Assembly (NCBI RefSeq): GCF_028282265.1
Contig: NZ_JANQIH010000151.1
Span: 1-39,425, forward strand
DNA: 39,425 nucleotides
Reading direction: 5' to 3'
From: Allomuricauda sp.
GTDB lineage: Bacteria; Bacteroidota; Bacteroidia; Flavobacteriales; Flavobacteriaceae
Part shown: piece after piece, positions 38,209 through 39,425 of the stretch
How the letters are laid out: each line of letters begins with the position of its first letter
How positions within the stretch are numbered: position 1 is the stretch's first letter
Notes under the pieces: generated by a model
Databases searched by the model: none
What the model saw: only the letters and a program-made list of their open reading frames with translations
Told to the model about the DNA's origin: nothing
Program-made: the position numbers and the translations under genes

Positions 38209-39222
38209 ATGTTTGAAAAACAACATATCACACTTGGGGAATTCATCATAGCCAATCAGAATTCATTTCAATACACTTCAGGGGAATTATCCCGTCTTCT
38301 TAACGGTATTCGGTTGGCCGCAAAAGTAGTTAATCACGAAGTGAACAAGGCTGGCCTTGTTGATATTATTGGGGCCGCTGGGGATACCAATATCCAGGGG
38401 GAAAACCAACAAAAACTGGATGTGCTTGCCAATGAAAAGTTCATCCAAACCCTTAAAAATCGTGAAATTGTCTGCGGAATTGCTTCGGAAGAGGAAGACG
38501 ACTTCATTGCAATCAACAGCTTCGACGAAAAACACCAAAATAAGTACATTGTTTTAATCGATCCATTGGACGGTTCTTCAAACATTGATGTAAACGTATC
38601 AGTGGGTACTATCTTTTCTATCTATAGAAGAGTTACTCCAGTTGGTACTCCAGTTACCTTACAAGACTTTTTGCAGCCCGGCAGAAATCAGATTGCAGCA
38701 GGTTATTTTGTTTACGGTACGTCGACTATGCTTGTGTATACCACCGGAGATGGGGTAAACGGCTTCACCTTGAATCCCGCGTTAGGAACATTTTACCTCT
38801 CCCACCCCAACATGCAATTCCCTGAAACCGGAAAAATCTATTCGGTAAATGAAGGGAATTACATCCATTTTCCACAAGGGGTAAAAGACTACATCAAATA
38901 TTGTCAGATGGAAGAAGGTGACCGACCCTATACCTCTAGATATATTGGTTCGTTGGTATCGGATTTCCATCGAAACATGATCAAAGGTGGAATTTATATG
39001 TATCCTAAAAGCAGTAAAGCCTATAATGGAAAATTGCGATTGTTATACGAGTGCAACCCCATGGCCTTTTTGGCCGAACAGGCCAACGGAAAGGCTAGTG
39101 ACGGCTTTAATCCCATTATGGATATACAGCCCACTGAGCTGCATCAAAGGGCTCCTTTTTTCTGCGGAAGCAGAAAGATGGTAGAAAAAGCTGAGGAGTT
39201 TATGGCCTTGGCCAGTTCTTAA
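38209..39222 (+). CDS. fbp: Class 1 fructose-1,6-bisphosphatase
   Basis: [55 protein letters not shown]. Confidence 0.96.
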   Translation: MFEKQHITLGEFIIANQNSFQYTSGELSRLLNGIRLAAKVVNHEVNKAGLVDIIGAAGDTNIQGENQQKLDVLANEKFIQTLKNREIVCGIASEEEDDFIAINSFDEKHQNKYIVLIDPLDGSSNIDVNVSVGTIFSIYRRVTPVGTPVTLQDFLQPGRNQIAAGYFVYGTSTMLVYTTGDGVNGFTLNPALGTFYLSHPNMQFPETGKIYSVNEGNYIHFPQGVKDYIKYCQMEEGDRPYTSRYIGSLVSDFHRNMIKGGIYMYPKSSKAYNGKLRLLYECNPMAFLAEQANGKASDGFNPIMDIQPTELHQRAPFFCGSRKMVEKAEEFMALASS

Positions 39223-39425
39223 TGGTCAAGAAGATATTGATAGGCCTCAAAATCTATTCTTCCTGAGAAAATATCAAATGATTTTTTAATCAATTCTTTG
39301 GCTCCGTCCAAAGAATACCCCAATCCTATAGCATATTTTTCAATAAGGATCATTTGATCCTCATGGATCTTACTGTCAGCAAAAACTATCTTGAAGAAAT
39401 CGAACAAACGCTTAAGCCTTTGTTC
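39219..39425 (-). CDS. TerB-like (tellurite resistance TerB fold) protein, C-terminal part (truncated by window edge)
   Basis: [50 protein letters not shown]; frame open to the window end; 4-bp convergent overlap with fbp. Confidence 0.55.
   Translation of the reverse strand, partial: EQRLKRLFDFFKIVFADSKIHEDQMILIEKYAIGLGYSLDGAKELIKKSFDIFSGRIDFEAYQYLLDH

Overview
The window looks like a chromosomal segment from a marine-type Flavobacteriaceae/Bacteroidota genome. Evidence is type IX secretion (T9SS) sorting domains, a SprF/PorP-like gene, TTG-n17-20-TAnnTTTG promoters and the overall gene complement. About 35 CDSs are supported. They include a partial LytTR regulator; a siroheme synthase N-domain protein; a SprB-like DUF11 adhesin / PorP-SprF / OmpA cluster; prs, L25, pth; a secreted M12B-like metalloprotease plus lipoprotein; ribF; an HTTM protein; serS, rsmA, mgtE; an AraC regulator with an NHL-repeat protein; a membrane-tethered LuxR regulator with DUF4199; an arsR/DUF6428/GNAT/arsC cluster; an OlsF-like acyltransferase fusion; aspartate kinase; and fbp. 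The most unusual locus is at 9.75-10.27 kb on the minus strand. There, an intact-looking tRNA-Leu(CAA) gene is preceded immediately by a GIY-YIG nuclease ORF. That ORF is preceded by a second copy of only the 5' part of the same tRNA (nt 1-29), which is interrupted by two ~20-bp palindromic insertions. The only recognisable promoter lies upstream of the broken copy, and the full-length tRNA has a G-G mismatch in its anticodon stem. This is consistent with a nuclease-associated element that inserted into a tRNA anticodon stem and rebuilt the gene. All family calls come from reading the sequence; no database searches were run.
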